From assembly GCF_007483665.1 (NCBI RefSeq), contig NZ_ML660193.1, positions 23,473-87,472 of the forward strand: 64,000 bases of DNA, written 5' to 3'. The position numbers were made by a program, and so were the translations under genes. The DNA is from Catellatospora sichuanensis (lineage in GTDB: Bacteria > Actinomycetota > Actinomycetes > Mycobacteriales > Micromonosporaceae). Below the pieces are notes generated by a model. It worked only from the letters and a program-made list of their open reading frames with translations. It ran no database searches and was not told where the DNA came from. Of this stretch, positions 17,074-26,900 are shown one piece after another (position 1 is the stretch's first letter; each line of letters starts with the position of its first letter).

Positions 17074-17393
17074 ATCGGGTGCGAGCCACGGTGCGGGCCG
17101 CCGCGCTACTGGGTCCGGACGCCGCCCACCAGGTCATCTCCGAACATCTACGTTCCGACGCCGGCGGACGGTGCCTGTCCTGCCAGGAGATGGAGCCGTG
17201 CCCTCAGCGCGCCACGGCGCACGCGGCGCTGTTCGGTCACAACCGCCAGCTTCCTCGTCGTCGGCCGATGGAGCTGATCGGCGCTGGCGGGACCTTCGGC
17301 GCAGGCGGCTGGCCTGCGTTCAGCACCTTTGGCACGGCGAGCGGCGACCGCCCGCTAGGTTCTGTCTCGCGGATCATGAATCTGGTTCGTTAG
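17070..17393 (+). CDS. Small CxxC protein (107 aa)
   Basis: A 107-aa protein with the motif C-L-S-C-Q-E-M-E-P-C, the third instance of this CxxC...PC pattern in the operon. The start is the GTG overlapping the previous stop (GTGA at 17070). The C-terminal half is Gly-rich and low in complexity. Last gene of the operon and last gene clearly linked to the conjugative module. Function unknown. Confidence 0.65.
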   Translation: MNRVRATVRAAALLGPDAAHQVISEHLRSDAGGRCLSCQEMEPCPQRATAHAALFGHNRQLPRRRPMELIGAGGTFGAGGWPAFSTFGTASGDRPLGSVSRIMNLVR

Positions 17394-17548
17394 GCGGGTA
17401 TGGCCCGTGGAGACCTGAGCTCGGTGGGACACGATCACGCAGCTTGGCACGCGAGAACTTCTGTATAAGCATCGGCGTGAACGCGATCGAAAGACGCCGT
17501 TCCTGGTGTGGATCTGCGTCGCCCTCTTCATATCTCCAGCTGTCGGAT

Positions 17549-18235
17549 TTATCGATGTCCGGATTCGTCATGTGCCGAGATCCTAGCTAGATACGGAAAG
17601 TGCACATTGTAAGGTTCTTGCGCTACTGCCTCAAGGCCGGCGGTCCAGTGGCGTAGTAGCCTAGAGAAAACTAATAATGACAGTAGGAATGCGGCAACAC
17701 TGACAGTGATTGCGAACCAGATTGCGGCGTTGGACTGGCTCGCCGCCACATATGCGCCGAGCGCAAAGGATATCGCTGAGCCTAGGGTGAGGAGCGGGTC
17801 GGTGGCAGCATAGGTACTGTAAGTCTTTGAATCCCGGAATGGCGGCGTATCGTCACCTGGTGTCCACGGCAGATATGGGCGTAGACCAGGATCCAGACCA
17901 TCGAACCAGGTTCGAATGCGCCCTGCCCGTCTGTAAAGAACGACGATCTGAGCAGCTAGAACCACATGCTGTCTAAAGAGAATCACGCCAAGAGATGCCA
18001 GGCCAACCAAGGCGGCGAGTATTGCAGGACTACTTAATAGCTGGGGCCGGGTACCGATAACGCCGACACCAATTGTCGCAACGCCTCCCATGATGAGCAC
18101 GTACGAGTTTGACCGCTGAGATCGTTCGCGCTCAAGACCCTCAATCCGGCGGTGAAGTACGTCGAACTCGGCCAGCATGAAGCTTGCGGACGACTCAAAC
18201 GGGGATTTATTGACACGCTTATTGGTCGATGTCAT
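17549..18235 (-). CDS. Four-helix membrane protein paired with GTP cyclohydrolase II
   Basis: A 228-aa protein with a short N-terminal coiled-coil-like stretch (about 20-42) and two pairs of membrane helices (about 44-62, 69-87, 147-166, 170-191), separated by a 60-residue soluble loop. It starts at an ATG overlapping the end of the cyclohydrolase gene by 17 bp, so the two are translationally coupled. Base composition is clearly more AT-rich than the surroundings. The arrangement recalls small multi-helix membrane effectors in nucleotide-signalling conflict systems (SLATT-like), but I see no diagnostic motif and make no family assignment. An upstream in-frame extension to 18307 overlaps the cyclohydrolase further and is rejected. 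Confidence 0.75.
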   Translation of the reverse strand: MTSTNKRVNKSPFESSASFMLAEFDVLHRRIEGLERERSQRSNSYVLIMGGVATIGVGVIGTRPQLLSSPAILAALVGLASLGVILFRQHVVLAAQIVVLYRRAGRIRTWFDGLDPGLRPYLPWTPGDDTPPFRDSKTYSTYAATDPLLTLGSAISFALGAYVAASQSNAAIWFAITVSVAAFLLSLLVFSRLLRHWTAGLEAVAQEPYNVHFPYLARISAHDESGHR

Positions 18236-18821
18236 GTCCGAGCTTCCTGCGCTTCGTCTCCATGTAACGGGCGTTTGACGCTCGTGGATCGGCGCGCAAC
18301 GGAACACGTTCGACGGAAAGGCCTAGCGCGATTATCTGGTTAATTTTTTCCGGATTGTTGGTCAAGAGCCTGATGGATCGTATGCCTTCATTCATTAATA
18401 AATGACCAGCGTGGCGGTAGCTTCTGCCATCAGCTTGTAAGCCCATCGCATGGTAAGCATCGACAGTATCGAGCCCCTCGGTTTCGGACAACATATACGC
18501 CTTCATCTTCGTAAGTAGTCCAGCACTTCGACCCTCTTGATCAAGGTAGATTATGATGCCGACACCCTCATCTCGTATCGCAGTTGCTGCGAGCGAAAAT
18601 TGTTCGCCGCAGTCGCAATGGAACGATGAGAATAGCTCGCCAAAGAGGCAGCGCGAGTGGATGCGCACGAGCGGAGCGGGCTCAATGTGGGGTTTACCCA
18701 CGAAAACGGCTACTCCTTCGCCTTCCCCGAGGCCACTTGATGACAGGTGAACCACTCGCACTTCACCCCATACTCCAGTCTGAAGATTGATCAATTCCAC
18801 TCCCGTCGTCTGCCTCCACAT
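18219..18821 (-). CDS. Stand-alone GTP cyclohydrolase II (RibA-like)
   Basis: A 200-aa protein aligning through its full length with GTP cyclohydrolase II, which opens GTP to the pyrimidine precursor of riboflavin. The zinc ligands are present: C58 in RIHSRC, C69 and C71 in HCDCG. The QEGR loop (95-98), Y109, and R133 in ADGRSY are kept, as is LLTNNPEKI (153-161). Divergent positions are FGE where TGD is usual and DQEGRSAG for RQEGRGIG. There is no DHBP-synthase domain and no rib operon nearby. Coupled to a membrane protein in an AT-rich patch, it is more likely an accessory nucleotide-processing enzyme than housekeeping RibA; that is inference. Confidence 0.9.
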   Translation of the reverse strand: MWRQTTGVELINLQTGVWGEVRVVHLSSSGLGEGEGVAVFVGKPHIEPAPLVRIHSRCLFGELFSSFHCDCGEQFSLAATAIRDEGVGIIIYLDQEGRSAGLLTKMKAYMLSETEGLDTVDAYHAMGLQADGRSYRHAGHLLMNEGIRSIRLLTNNPEKINQIIALGLSVERVPLRADPRASNARYMETKRRKLGHDIDQ

Positions 18822-19004
18822 GCTGCATCACCGGCGCAAGCGCGGCCAAAATTGCAGTGCCGATGACAGTGGGACCGACAGGGGCGTGGGCCGAGTGACA
18901 GAGGCCTACGGAAGGTGCGTGGAACGATCTAGGACCGAGGCCGTACGTCGGCAAGGATGTCCGCAGGTGGCCGCCCTCACAGGATGCGAACGAGCAGCCC
19001 CTTA

Positions 19005-19418
19005 CTAAACCGGGTCTCTCTGTCGTCGCCCCGCCTGATGCTGTTGGTCTACCCCGAGGCAGGCCACCACGGCGGAGATGTCCGCGGTCAGGAACAGCTG
19101 GAAGTGGTACGGCGGAGAGATCACCGTGACCTGGCCCAGCCGCAACGGCTGATCTCCCGATTCGCCGAGGCGGTCGGCCGCTTCCCGGAACCCGAGCGTA
19201 GGTCTGCCGGCATTGCGCGTGAGCCGCTCGCGCCGTGCGTAGATCCGTGCGTAATGGTGAGCCGGTAGCGGCGCGGGGTCCTCAAAGATCCGGAACGACG
19301 CCCCGTCTTCCAGCGCTAGCCGGCATGCCTCGAAGGCATCGTTGCGCTCACCGAGCAGGCGGATCAATTGCCCCGTTCCACGCTGCGACCGTACAGCAGC
19401 GAAGTACAGCAACGGCAC
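19005..19418 (-). CDS. Hypothetical protein (137 aa)
   Basis: A 137-aa basic protein, unrecognised. Coding-like composition is clear in its middle (RNDAFEACRLALEDGASFRIFEDPAPLPAH contains such segments), with helix-forming stretches and no membrane segment. GTG start; no clear Shine-Dalgarno. The C-terminal tail is Gln/Arg-rich. It stands alone between the cyclohydrolase pair and a small rightward membrane gene. Confidence 0.5.
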   Translation of the reverse strand: MPLLYFAAVRSQRGTGQLIRLLGERNDAFEACRLALEDGASFRIFEDPAPLPAHHYARIYARRERLTRNAGRPTLGFREAADRLGESGDQPLRLGQVTVISPPYHFQLFLTADISAVVACLGVDQQHQAGRRQRDPV

Positions 19419-19716
19419 CGTCCGCAGACGACCACCGTCGACCCTCGCCGAGCAACTGACCTCGTAGATGACCGTCGCCGACCGTCGCGCGACAAATCGG
19501 AAGTTTGAAGGCCGACGTCAGGCCGTCTCCAGGCCGCCGTGCATGACTCTGGGCCGTCCTCAGGCCGTCAAACGGCGACCAACAACGACAGGAGTTGGCC
19601 GACAACACGCACTTGAACAGCAGCTTAGAAGGCATGCCGGTGGCGCGACCATGAGGGCGACGGACGAGTCGGCCTGTACGCCGGATACTGGTCAGCGCTG
19701 TGTGGTTGACCGTCTG

Positions 19717-19722
19717 TACCCT
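19717..19722 (+). promoter_or_regulatory. -10 box of a leaderless small gene
   Basis: TACCCT ends 6 nt before the ATG at 19729, the spacing seen repeatedly in this window for leaderless starts. Confidence 0.45.
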
Positions 19723-19728
19723 CCGGCC

Positions 19729-19926
19729 ATGGACGAGCTGCTGGTACAGGTCCAGCTTATGGCCGCGTCGCTGTGGCTGACCCTCAAGATCTTCGGTCCG
19801 GCGCTGCTCATCGTTTTCGGTCCGCGCCTCTGGCACCGCTTCCGGAGCAAGCGACCCGTACAGCAGCTCAGTACAGCAACGGAAGCAGCCGCACCGGACC
19901 GTAGCGGTGTGAGCGAGACCGCTTGA
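19729..19926 (+). CDS. Small membrane protein (65 aa)
   Basis: A 65-aa protein with one hydrophobic segment (LMAASLWLTLKIFGPALLIVFG, about 10-31), then a basic stretch and a polar tail. ATG 19729 is chosen over the longer open frame because a TACCCT box lies 6 nt upstream and the preceding region is not protein-like. Unknown function. Confidence 0.5.
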   Translation: MDELLVQVQLMAASLWLTLKIFGPALLIVFGPRLWHRFRSKRPVQQLSTATEAAAPDRSGVSETA

Positions 19927-20235
19927 CCTCGCACGAGACCCTGAGCGGCCGTGCCGCCGGTAGTTCGCATCGAGGGGGTCACCCCCCGGGCTGACGCGAG
20001 CCGACAGCGTGTAACGCGTGCTGGGGTCTGACCCCCACGCGACCCCAACCGGCCGCAAACGAGCGCAGCCAGCACGCTGTCGGTGTGAGGGCTCAGAAGA
20101 TGTTTGACCGGCTGTTATCAGAGGGCGTTTTGTGAGTTTCTGGGCTGAGCCTGTAAGTCGTGCTTCTTGGGATCGACAGCAGGAGGAGCGCCAGGGGCGA
20201 CGGTGACGTCGGTCTGGCCGCTAACGTCTTCGACC
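19927..20235. other. Intergenic region, no gene seen
   Basis: This 309-bp stretch holds no coding-like frame. It contains repeated GGGGGTCACCCCC- and GGGGTCTGACCCCC-like pieces but no clear promoter apart from TAACGT at 20222-20227, in front of the next gene. Confidence 0.4.
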
Positions 20236-21259
20236 ATGTCGATGACAGCGAATTATGTCTCGGTGCGCGACGGCCGGCGCAGCGTACTATACAGCCATCT
20301 CGGCGGCTACGAGGTACTCCAGCTCGCGGTCCTCGGGCCCGCAGTCGTCGGTCGTTTTCTCTCTGTGGGAGCGGGCGTTCGGCGAGGACGACTGGGTAAG
20401 CGACGCGCAGGCGCACGGCGGTCTGCTCGTCGACTGGGATCGGCGGGTGCTCATGGTCTTCAGCGACCAGGGGAGCGACCTGGGGTCGGCTTCTACGAGG
20501 GCCGCATTCCTGGTGACGGCGGTCGCCGCATGGCCCGGTTGGGATGTGCGGTGGGCGTTCGACGGTCTTGGCGACATGCTCACGCACCTTGGTGAGGACG
20601 TCGCCGCGGTGCGCCGGACGAACCGGGACCCGCGCCCGCTTTATCGCGACGAGCCCGCAGACGCGGCGCTGCAGTGCCTGGTGACTGTCGGCGACACCCT
20701 CGCCTACGCCCTGGGTGAGGACGCGGCACCGCCATGGGAGGTCGGGGTGGGCCTGATCGAGCAGCTTCGGGAGTCCGATCGCGTGACCGAGTGCACGTTT
20801 GTGCCGGAGGGTGGCCTGCATCTGGAGCCGACCACGCGCACTGCCGGGGTGTGGAGTGCGACGATCCCGCTGGAGGGCCTCGCTGAGCGGTGGAACGGCC
20901 TCTGGCCCGGCTGGACATTGCAGATATGGGATGGCCTGTACGCAGAGCAGTCGGCGCGCAGCGTGGAGGGCATCCGCATTCCTGCGCCGGACCTCGATCA
21001 TGGCCGGGAACGGCTGGCACGGCTGGTGGTACAGAACCTGTCGTTATGGGTGGTCGAGGACCAGCAGGCCAGTCTCGCCCAGGCGTACCCGAGCGAGGCC
21101 TATCGCGCGATGCTGCTGGAGGAGCCGTGCTGGCACAGCATCCTCGCGGCGACAGCCATCACCCGAGCCGAGTTGTCCGCGACGCTTCGGCTGCTCACCG
21201 GCGAGGAGCCGGAGCACCCGGTATGGCTGCGCCGCTATGCTGTTCCACGCGACATCTGA
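20236..21259 (+). pseudogene. Hypothetical gene interrupted by a frameshift
   Basis: Two reading frames together give one coherent protein of about 340 aa. The first frame, from ATG 20236, reads MSMTANYVSVRDGRRSVLY and on to about LAVLGPAVV; from about 20345 the coding signal moves to the next frame (SLWERAFGEDDWVSDAQ and onward to 21259). One extra base near 20340-20358 (around CGTTTTCTCTCTG) explains the shift. The C-terminal 300 residues are strongly protein-like; the family is an actinobacterial hypothetical I cannot name. Real mutation, sequencing error and programmed shift cannot be told apart here. Confidence 0.6.
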
Positions 21260-21357
21260 GCTGGCGATTTATGAGGCTCTGGCAATTCGTTACTGCACGA
21301 TGACGTCTTGTTTGAGCACCCCGATATCCGTTGCGGCTGTGCCGCGTTGGTCTTGTC

Positions 21358-22188
21358 GTGAGTGGACGCGCCGCTTATCCGAGCGACCTGACCGATACGC
21401 AGTGGGCGGTGCTCGGGCCATTCCTGCGGGCCTGGAAGGCCAGGCACCCGTCGGTGTCGGGCCATGAGGGGCGTTATGAGCTGCGGGAGATCGTGAACTC
21501 AATCTTCTACCAGAACCGGACGGGTTGCCAGTGGGCCTATCTGCCGCATGACCTGCCGCCGAAGTCCGCGACGTACTACTACTTCGCGCTGTGGCGCGCC
21601 GACGGCACCGATCAGGCCATCCACGACCTATTGCGCTGCCAGGCGAGGGAGAAGGCCGGCCGCTCGGAGGACCCGACCGCGGTCGTGCTGGACACCCAAT
21701 CGATCCGCGCGGCCAACCACGTTCCGGCGGACACGACCGGCAAGGACGCGGCCAAGCGCGTGCCCGGCAGCAAGCGTGGGCTGGCTGTTGACGTCCTTGG
21801 ACTGATCGTCGCCGTGGTGGTCGTGGCCGCCTCGGCTACCGACAACACAATCGGCGTGAAGCTGTTGGACGAGGTCGTAAAGCACACCCCGACGGTCACC
21901 AAGGCGTGGGTGGACTCCGGGTTCAAGGACGACGTCGCGATCCACGGCGCGATCCTCGGCGTCGATGTCGAGCAGGTCAAACGCAGCGACCACCAGCCCG
22001 GGTTCGTCCCGGTCAAACGCCGGTGGGTCGTGGAACAGACCAACGGCACGTTAATGCTGCACCGGCGCCTTGTCCGCGAGTACGAGAGCAACCCGGCGTC
22101 GTCGGTGTCGCGCACCTTCTGGGCGTCGACGGCGAACCTGGTCCGCCGGCTGACCGGCACGACGACGCCGTCCTGGCGAGACGCGTAG
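21358..22188 (+). CDS. IS5-family transposase
   Basis: A 276-aa DDE transposase. It opens with YPSDLTDTQWAVLGPFL, typical of IS5-family N-termini. Catalytic candidates are D in VVLDTQSIR, D in WVDSGFKD and E in WVVEQTNGTL, followed by HRRLVREYE-like spacing. It is intact. The start is taken at GTG 21358 because known relatives begin just before the YPSDL segment; a TTG at 21331 is also open. A second gene follows after 14 bp, as in some actinobacterial IS5 elements. Possible imperfect ends are TGAGGCTCTGG near 21269 and CCAGAGCCAACCTCA near 22640; no target duplication was confirmed. Confidence 0.9.
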   Translation: MSGRAAYPSDLTDTQWAVLGPFLRAWKARHPSVSGHEGRYELREIVNSIFYQNRTGCQWAYLPHDLPPKSATYYYFALWRADGTDQAIHDLLRCQAREKAGRSEDPTAVVLDTQSIRAANHVPADTTGKDAAKRVPGSKRGLAVDVLGLIVAVVVVAASATDNTIGVKLLDEVVKHTPTVTKAWVDSGFKDDVAIHGAILGVDVEQVKRSDHQPGFVPVKRRWVVEQTNGTLMLHRRLVREYESNPASSVSRTFWASTANLVRRLTGTTTPSWRDA

Positions 22189-22202
22189 AAAGGACACCGA
22201 CC

Positions 22203-22616
22203 ATGCCGCCGATCCTGGACCTGATCGCCGAGCGCGAGGCCGCCGCGACCGCGGCGGCCGAAGCATTACGCGAGCAGATCGCCAAGCTCACTGATGAACT
22301 GGCCCTCGCCGAGACCGAGTTGGCCGAACTCGCGATCACCCGCAAGACGCTGATGAGGCTGACCGGTGCGGGCGAAACGACGGCGCCTGCCGACGCGACC
22401 ATCGCCAGCGTCGCCTACCAGCAGATCCTCGCCGTGTTCGCCACCGCCACCAGCGGCATGCGCGCCAAGGACGTGTGTCTGGCGCTCGGTGCCGGTACCA
22501 CTGCCAAGGACACCGAGGGCATGCGCGCCAAGCTCAAACGCCTTGTCGCCCGGCAGATCCTGGTCGAGACCGAGCCGGGCTTGTTCGCACTCACCCCGAC
22601 GACCCCGTCCGCATAG
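22203..22616 (+). CDS. IS-associated accessory protein with coiled coil
   Basis: A 137-aa protein 14 bp downstream of the transposase. Residues about 5-50 form a coiled coil (EREAAATAAAEALREQ, KLTDELALAETELAEL); the C-terminal part resembles a winged-helix domain (MRAKDVCLALG, TKDTEGMRAKLKRLV-type pattern). Such passengers travel with certain actinobacterial IS5-type elements; whether they aid transposition is unknown. Confidence 0.75.
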   Translation: MPPILDLIAEREAAATAAAEALREQIAKLTDELALAETELAELAITRKTLMRLTGAGETTAPADATIASVAYQQILAVFATATSGMRAKDVCLALGAGTTAKDTEGMRAKLKRLVARQILVETEPGLFALTPTTPSA

Positions 22617-23011
22617 CCCCGCGAGCAGGACTCCCACTCCAGAGCCAACCTCAAAACGGGCGGAACCCAACGAACCACCCTCTGACATCCTCACCTCGGA
22701 CAGCCCTCAACCGATACCGCCCGGCCCGGGGTGCCGCAAGCGTCTGTGACTTCCAGGCTTAGTTGGCCACCGCAGGGCTGCCCATCAGGGTCGGCGTGTG
22801 CATTCCCACGGCCACTTGGCCATTCTTCCCGTGGTTAGTTGGCATAGTCATGGAGGGGGACAACACGGAACGGCCGACTCGTGGTCGAGTCGGCCGTTGT
22901 TCGGGCGTACCAGGTTGGCGTGGCTTAAGTACTGCTCGGCACTAGCTAGTCGTGGGGATGTCGGTCAGGTAACGGGTCACCGGTCGACCAGACCGCCGGA
23001 TCGCGATGCCG
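22617..23011. other. Intergenic region with one strong hairpin
   Basis: No gene is evident in this 395-bp region. It contains the likely right end of the IS element and the hairpin at 22869-22898. Confidence 0.4.
22869..22898. terminator. Perfect 13-bp hairpin
   Basis: Bases 22869-22881 pair exactly with 22886-22898 around TGGT, followed by TGTTCG. It lies between the IS element and the collagen-like gene, whose leftward transcript would run into it; terminator role is likely. Confidence 0.6.
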
Positions 23012-23650
23012 CTACGGTGTGGCAGCCGCCGGCGCGCCCTGGACCGCGGTCAGCCGCGCCTGCAGCGGCCTGGCGGCGCCGCGGCAGACAAGGTCGACCT
23101 GCCCACCCGGCCCGACTGAGGCCAGGGCCGTCGTGGCGGCCGTGATGCGCGTGAGGCCAACCTCCTCGCCGGATAGGCTCTCAAACACCTCGGCGATCCC
23201 TGTCTGCCCGACCGTGAGGTCGCACTCGAAATTTGGGAAGCGGCCGGTCTAGGTGGCGATGATCGACGCCGTCACCGCGAACCGGCCCTCGGTTAGCGGC
23301 AGGCTGACGACTGTCACCGGGCCCTCCCCCAGGTTTGCCTGACCGGTGGCCTCGAACAACTGCAGCAGCGCCCCGCTTCCGGGTGGGCCCTGCGGGCCCT
23401 CCGGCCCCCGCGGACCCCGAGGCCCCTTGACGTTCCAGGTCAGGGGCTGCTCGTTCTTGGCGCAGCCCTTGTCGCCGCGAGGCAGTTCGGGGATGCGCAC
23501 GTCGCCAGTCTTCTTGCTGACGCACGCCTGGATGACGGCCGCTGCTTCCGGCTCGGCCTGTGCGAAGCTTCCGAATGCCAGCAGGGTTGCGGCCGCGAGC
23601 CCGGCCACGCCGAGGACGCGCTGCGCCCTGCGTCGGTTGAACGACTTCAT
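23012..23650 (-). pseudogene. Secreted collagen-like protein gene with in-frame amber codon
   Basis: From ATG 23650 (GAGGAG upstream) the frame encodes a signal peptide (basic MKSFNRRRAQR, hydrophobic core to about residue 31), a short Cys-containing segment, and a collagen-like run (GPRGPRGPEGPQGPPG, about 77-92). It then meets TAG at 23249-23251 after 133 codons. The same frame continues for 78 further coding-like codons (ECDLTVGQTGIAEVFESLSG is in this part; end AAATP) to TAG at 23012. The second half contains two more cysteines. The gene therefore appears intact but for one stop codon. Decay, sequencing error or readthrough are all possible. Confidence 0.75.
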
Positions 23651-23942
23651 GTGTCTCCTCGACGAGATCAGCAGATCTCCCCGCGGGAGATCAAGAGTGT
23701 TGTATCGAGGAAAAAGGGCGAATCGGAAACACCGCGCCGCACTAACAGTAGTTATGCAACTACTTTGTGTTGGCAGTCTCCGGCCGGCTGTGGGTGCATA
23801 AATGCCGACCACCCGACACCTTCTCAACAGCCATGGCCGACCATCGTGGGAGAAATGGCCAACTATCCGGGGGAAAGGCCAACTAAGTCTGGGAGTAACA
23901 GCGGTGATGTTCAGGGATCCCGAGCAGGTCACGAAACTGGAT
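23651..23942. other. Upstream region of two divergent genes
   Basis: This stretch separates the leftward collagen-like gene and rightward dnaE2. It carries a GATCTCCC-CGC-GGGAGATC palindrome (23674-23692) close to the collagen-like gene start, a possible operator. No gene is seen. Confidence 0.4.
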
Positions 23943-23958
23943 TAGTACACTTGTTCGA
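23943..23958 (+). promoter_or_regulatory. LexA/SOS-like box over the leaderless dnaE2 promoter
   Basis: TAGTACACTTGTTCGA matches the actinobacterial LexA box (TCGAAC-N4-GTTCGA) perfectly in its right half and at four of six positions in its left half. Inside it, TACACT (23946-23951) ends 6 nt before the ATG at 23958, so the box covers the -10 element and the start. DNA-damage induction of dnaE2 is expected. Confidence 0.65.
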
Positions 23959-26900
23959 TGAAGTGGCACGGTGCGAATGATCTCCCCTGGGCTGACCTGC
24001 ACAGGCGGCTTACCGGAGGTCCGGTTGTCGATGTCCTGGCCGACGCAGACGGCGGCGACAGCCCAGCGTTCACCCGTCACCGCGAGGCCTACATACCGCC
24101 GCCGATCGAACGGCCCACGACGGCAGTGCCCTACGCCGAGCTGCACTGCCACAGCAACTTCTCCTTCCTCGACGGCGCATCGAGCCCGGAAGAACTCGTC
24201 GAAGAGGCCGTCCGGCTCGGCCTGAACGCCCTGGCGATCACCGACCACGACGGCATGTACGGCGTGGTCCGGTTCGCCGAGGCCGCCCGCGAGCACAACC
24301 TGCAGACGGTGTTCGGCGTCGAACTGTCCCTGGGCCGCGGCGGCCGGACCGGGATGCCAGACCCGCCCGGTGAGCATCTGCTCCTGCTGGCCGAGGGCCA
24401 GGAGGGCTACCACCGGCTCGCCGGGGTGCTGGGCGACGGCCACCTGGCCGGCGGCGAGAAGGGAATGCCCCGCTACGACCTCGCCCAGGCCGCCGACCGG
24501 CTACGCGGACACGTCGTGGCCCTGACCGGCTGCCGCAAAGGCTCCGTGAAGCAGGCAGTCGCCGACAGCAACCCGGCCGCCGCCACGGCCGCGCTGGAGC
24601 AGCTGGTCGACCTGTTCGGCCATGACCATGTCGCGGTCGAGCTGACCGACCACGCCAACCCGCTCGACAGCGAGCACAACGACCTGCTGGCCCACCTCGC
24701 TGCGGCTGCTCGGCTCCCGGTTCTGGCGACCAACGCCGTGCACTACCACGCGCCGAAACGGCGGCGGCTGGCCGAGATCGTGGCGGCGGTGCGCTCAAAC
24801 CGCAGCCTCGACGACATCGCGCCGTGGCTGGGCACCCCGACGGCATACTTGCGCTCAGGGCAGGAGATGGCGCACCGGATGCGGGCCTACCCCACCGCCG
24901 TGCCGTACTCGGTCGAACTCGCGGGCCGGTGTGCGTTCGATCTGCAGCTGATCGCGCCGAACCTGCCGCCGTACCCGGTGCCGGACGGTCACGACGAGGA
25001 CTCCTGGCTGCGACACCTGGCGTACGAGGGCGCCGCCCGCCGGTACGGGCCACCGTCGGCGCACCCGGAGGCGTATGCGCAGATCGACCGCGAGTTGAAG
25101 ATCATCGCCGAGTTGTGGTTCGCCGGCTACTTCCTGGTGGTCTACGACATCGTCGAGTTCTGCCGGGTCAGCAACATCTACTGCCAGGGCCGCGGGTCGG
25201 CCGCGAACTCGGCGGTCTGCTACGCCCTGCGGATCACCAACGCCGATCCGATCCACCACCGGCTGCTGTTCGAGCGGTTCCTGGCCCCAGAACGCGACGG
25301 CCCGCCCGACATCGATGTCGACATCGAATCCGACCGGCGCGAGGAAGTGATCCAGCACGTCTACGCCACCTACGGCCGCCGGCACACCGCCCAGGTCGCC
25401 AACGTGATCACGTACCGGCCGCGGTCGGCGGTGAGGGACGTGGCCAAGGCATTCGGGTTCTCCCCCGGCCAGCAGGACGCGTGGAGCAAGACCCTGGACC
25501 GCTGGCACGACATCAGCCCCGACGCCGCCGCCGGCATCCCCGAACACGTCGTCACCTACGCCGGCGAACTGCTGTCCGCACCCCGGCATTTGGGCATCCA
25601 CTCCGGCGGCATGGTCATCTGCGACCGACCAGTGACCGAGGTCTGCCCCGTCGAGTGGGCGCGGATGCCCGGGCGCAGCGTCCTGCAATGGGACAAGGAC
25701 GACTGCGCCGCCGCCGGACTGGTCAAGTTCGACCTGCTGGGCTTAGGGATGCTGTCGGCACTGCGCTACGCCCACGAGTTCCTCGGCAACGACCTCGACC
25801 TCGGCGAGCTGCGCTGCGACGACCCCGAGGTCTACGAGATGCTGTGCCGCGCCGATTCCGTCGGAGTGTTCCAGGTCGAGTCGCGGGCGCAGATGTCGAC
25901 GCTGCCCCGGCTCAAACCCCGCGAGTTCTACGACCTGGTCGTAGAGGTCGCGCTCATCCGACCCGGGCCGATCCAAGGCGGCTCCGTCCACCCCTACATC
26001 CGCCGCCGCAACGGCCTCGAGGAACCGCAGTACGGGCACCCGCTCATGCGCCACGCCCTGGAGAAGACCCTCGGGGTGCCGCTGTTCCAGGAGCAGATGA
26101 TGCAACTCGCCATCGACGTCGCCGGGTTCACCCCCGCCGAAGCCGACCAACTGCGCCGCGCCATGGGCTCCAAACGGTCCATCGAGAAAATGGCCAAGAT
26201 CAAAGGACGGCTGTACGACGGCATGGCCGCCCGCGGCATCACCGGCGCCGTCGCCGACGACGTCTATGCCAAACTCGAAGCCTTCTCCAGCTACGGATTC
26301 CCCGAATCACACTCCATCAGCTTCGCCTACCTCGTATACGCCTCAGCCTGGCTCAAGCGCTACCACCCCGCCGCGTTCTGCGCCGCACTACTCGGCGCCC
26401 AACCCATGGGCTTCTACTCCCCACAAAGCCTCGTCGACGACGCCCGCCGCCATGGCGTCACCGTCCACCGCCCCGACATCAACCGCAGCGGCGTCAAAGC
26501 CACCCTCGAACACAACCCCACCACCAGATGGGGCTCACAACCACGAGAAGCCCCCAGCCAGTGGGGCCTCGACGGGCCCGAAGTCCGCCTCGGCCTCGAC
26601 CAGGTCCGAACCCTCAGCACCGACATCGCCACCCACATCGTCGACGAACGCGACAAAAACGGCCCCTACACCGACATGACCGACCTCGCACGACGAGCCG
26701 GACTCACCGCCCCACACCTCGAAGCGCTCGCGACCGCCGACGCCTTCGCCGCCTTCGGCCTCGACCGCCGCGCCGCGCTATGGGCCGCCGGCGCAGCCGC
26801 CCAGGACACCCCCGACAAACTCGCCGGCACCATCGCCGGCATACAAGCCCCGCCCCTGCCCGGCATGGACGAAGCCGACCTGCTCGTCGCCGACGTCTGG

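Noticed and set aside
18763-18954. 63-aa minus-strand frame upstream of the cyclohydrolase
   Set aside because: Overlaps the cyclohydrolase start in another frame with no ribosome-binding site.
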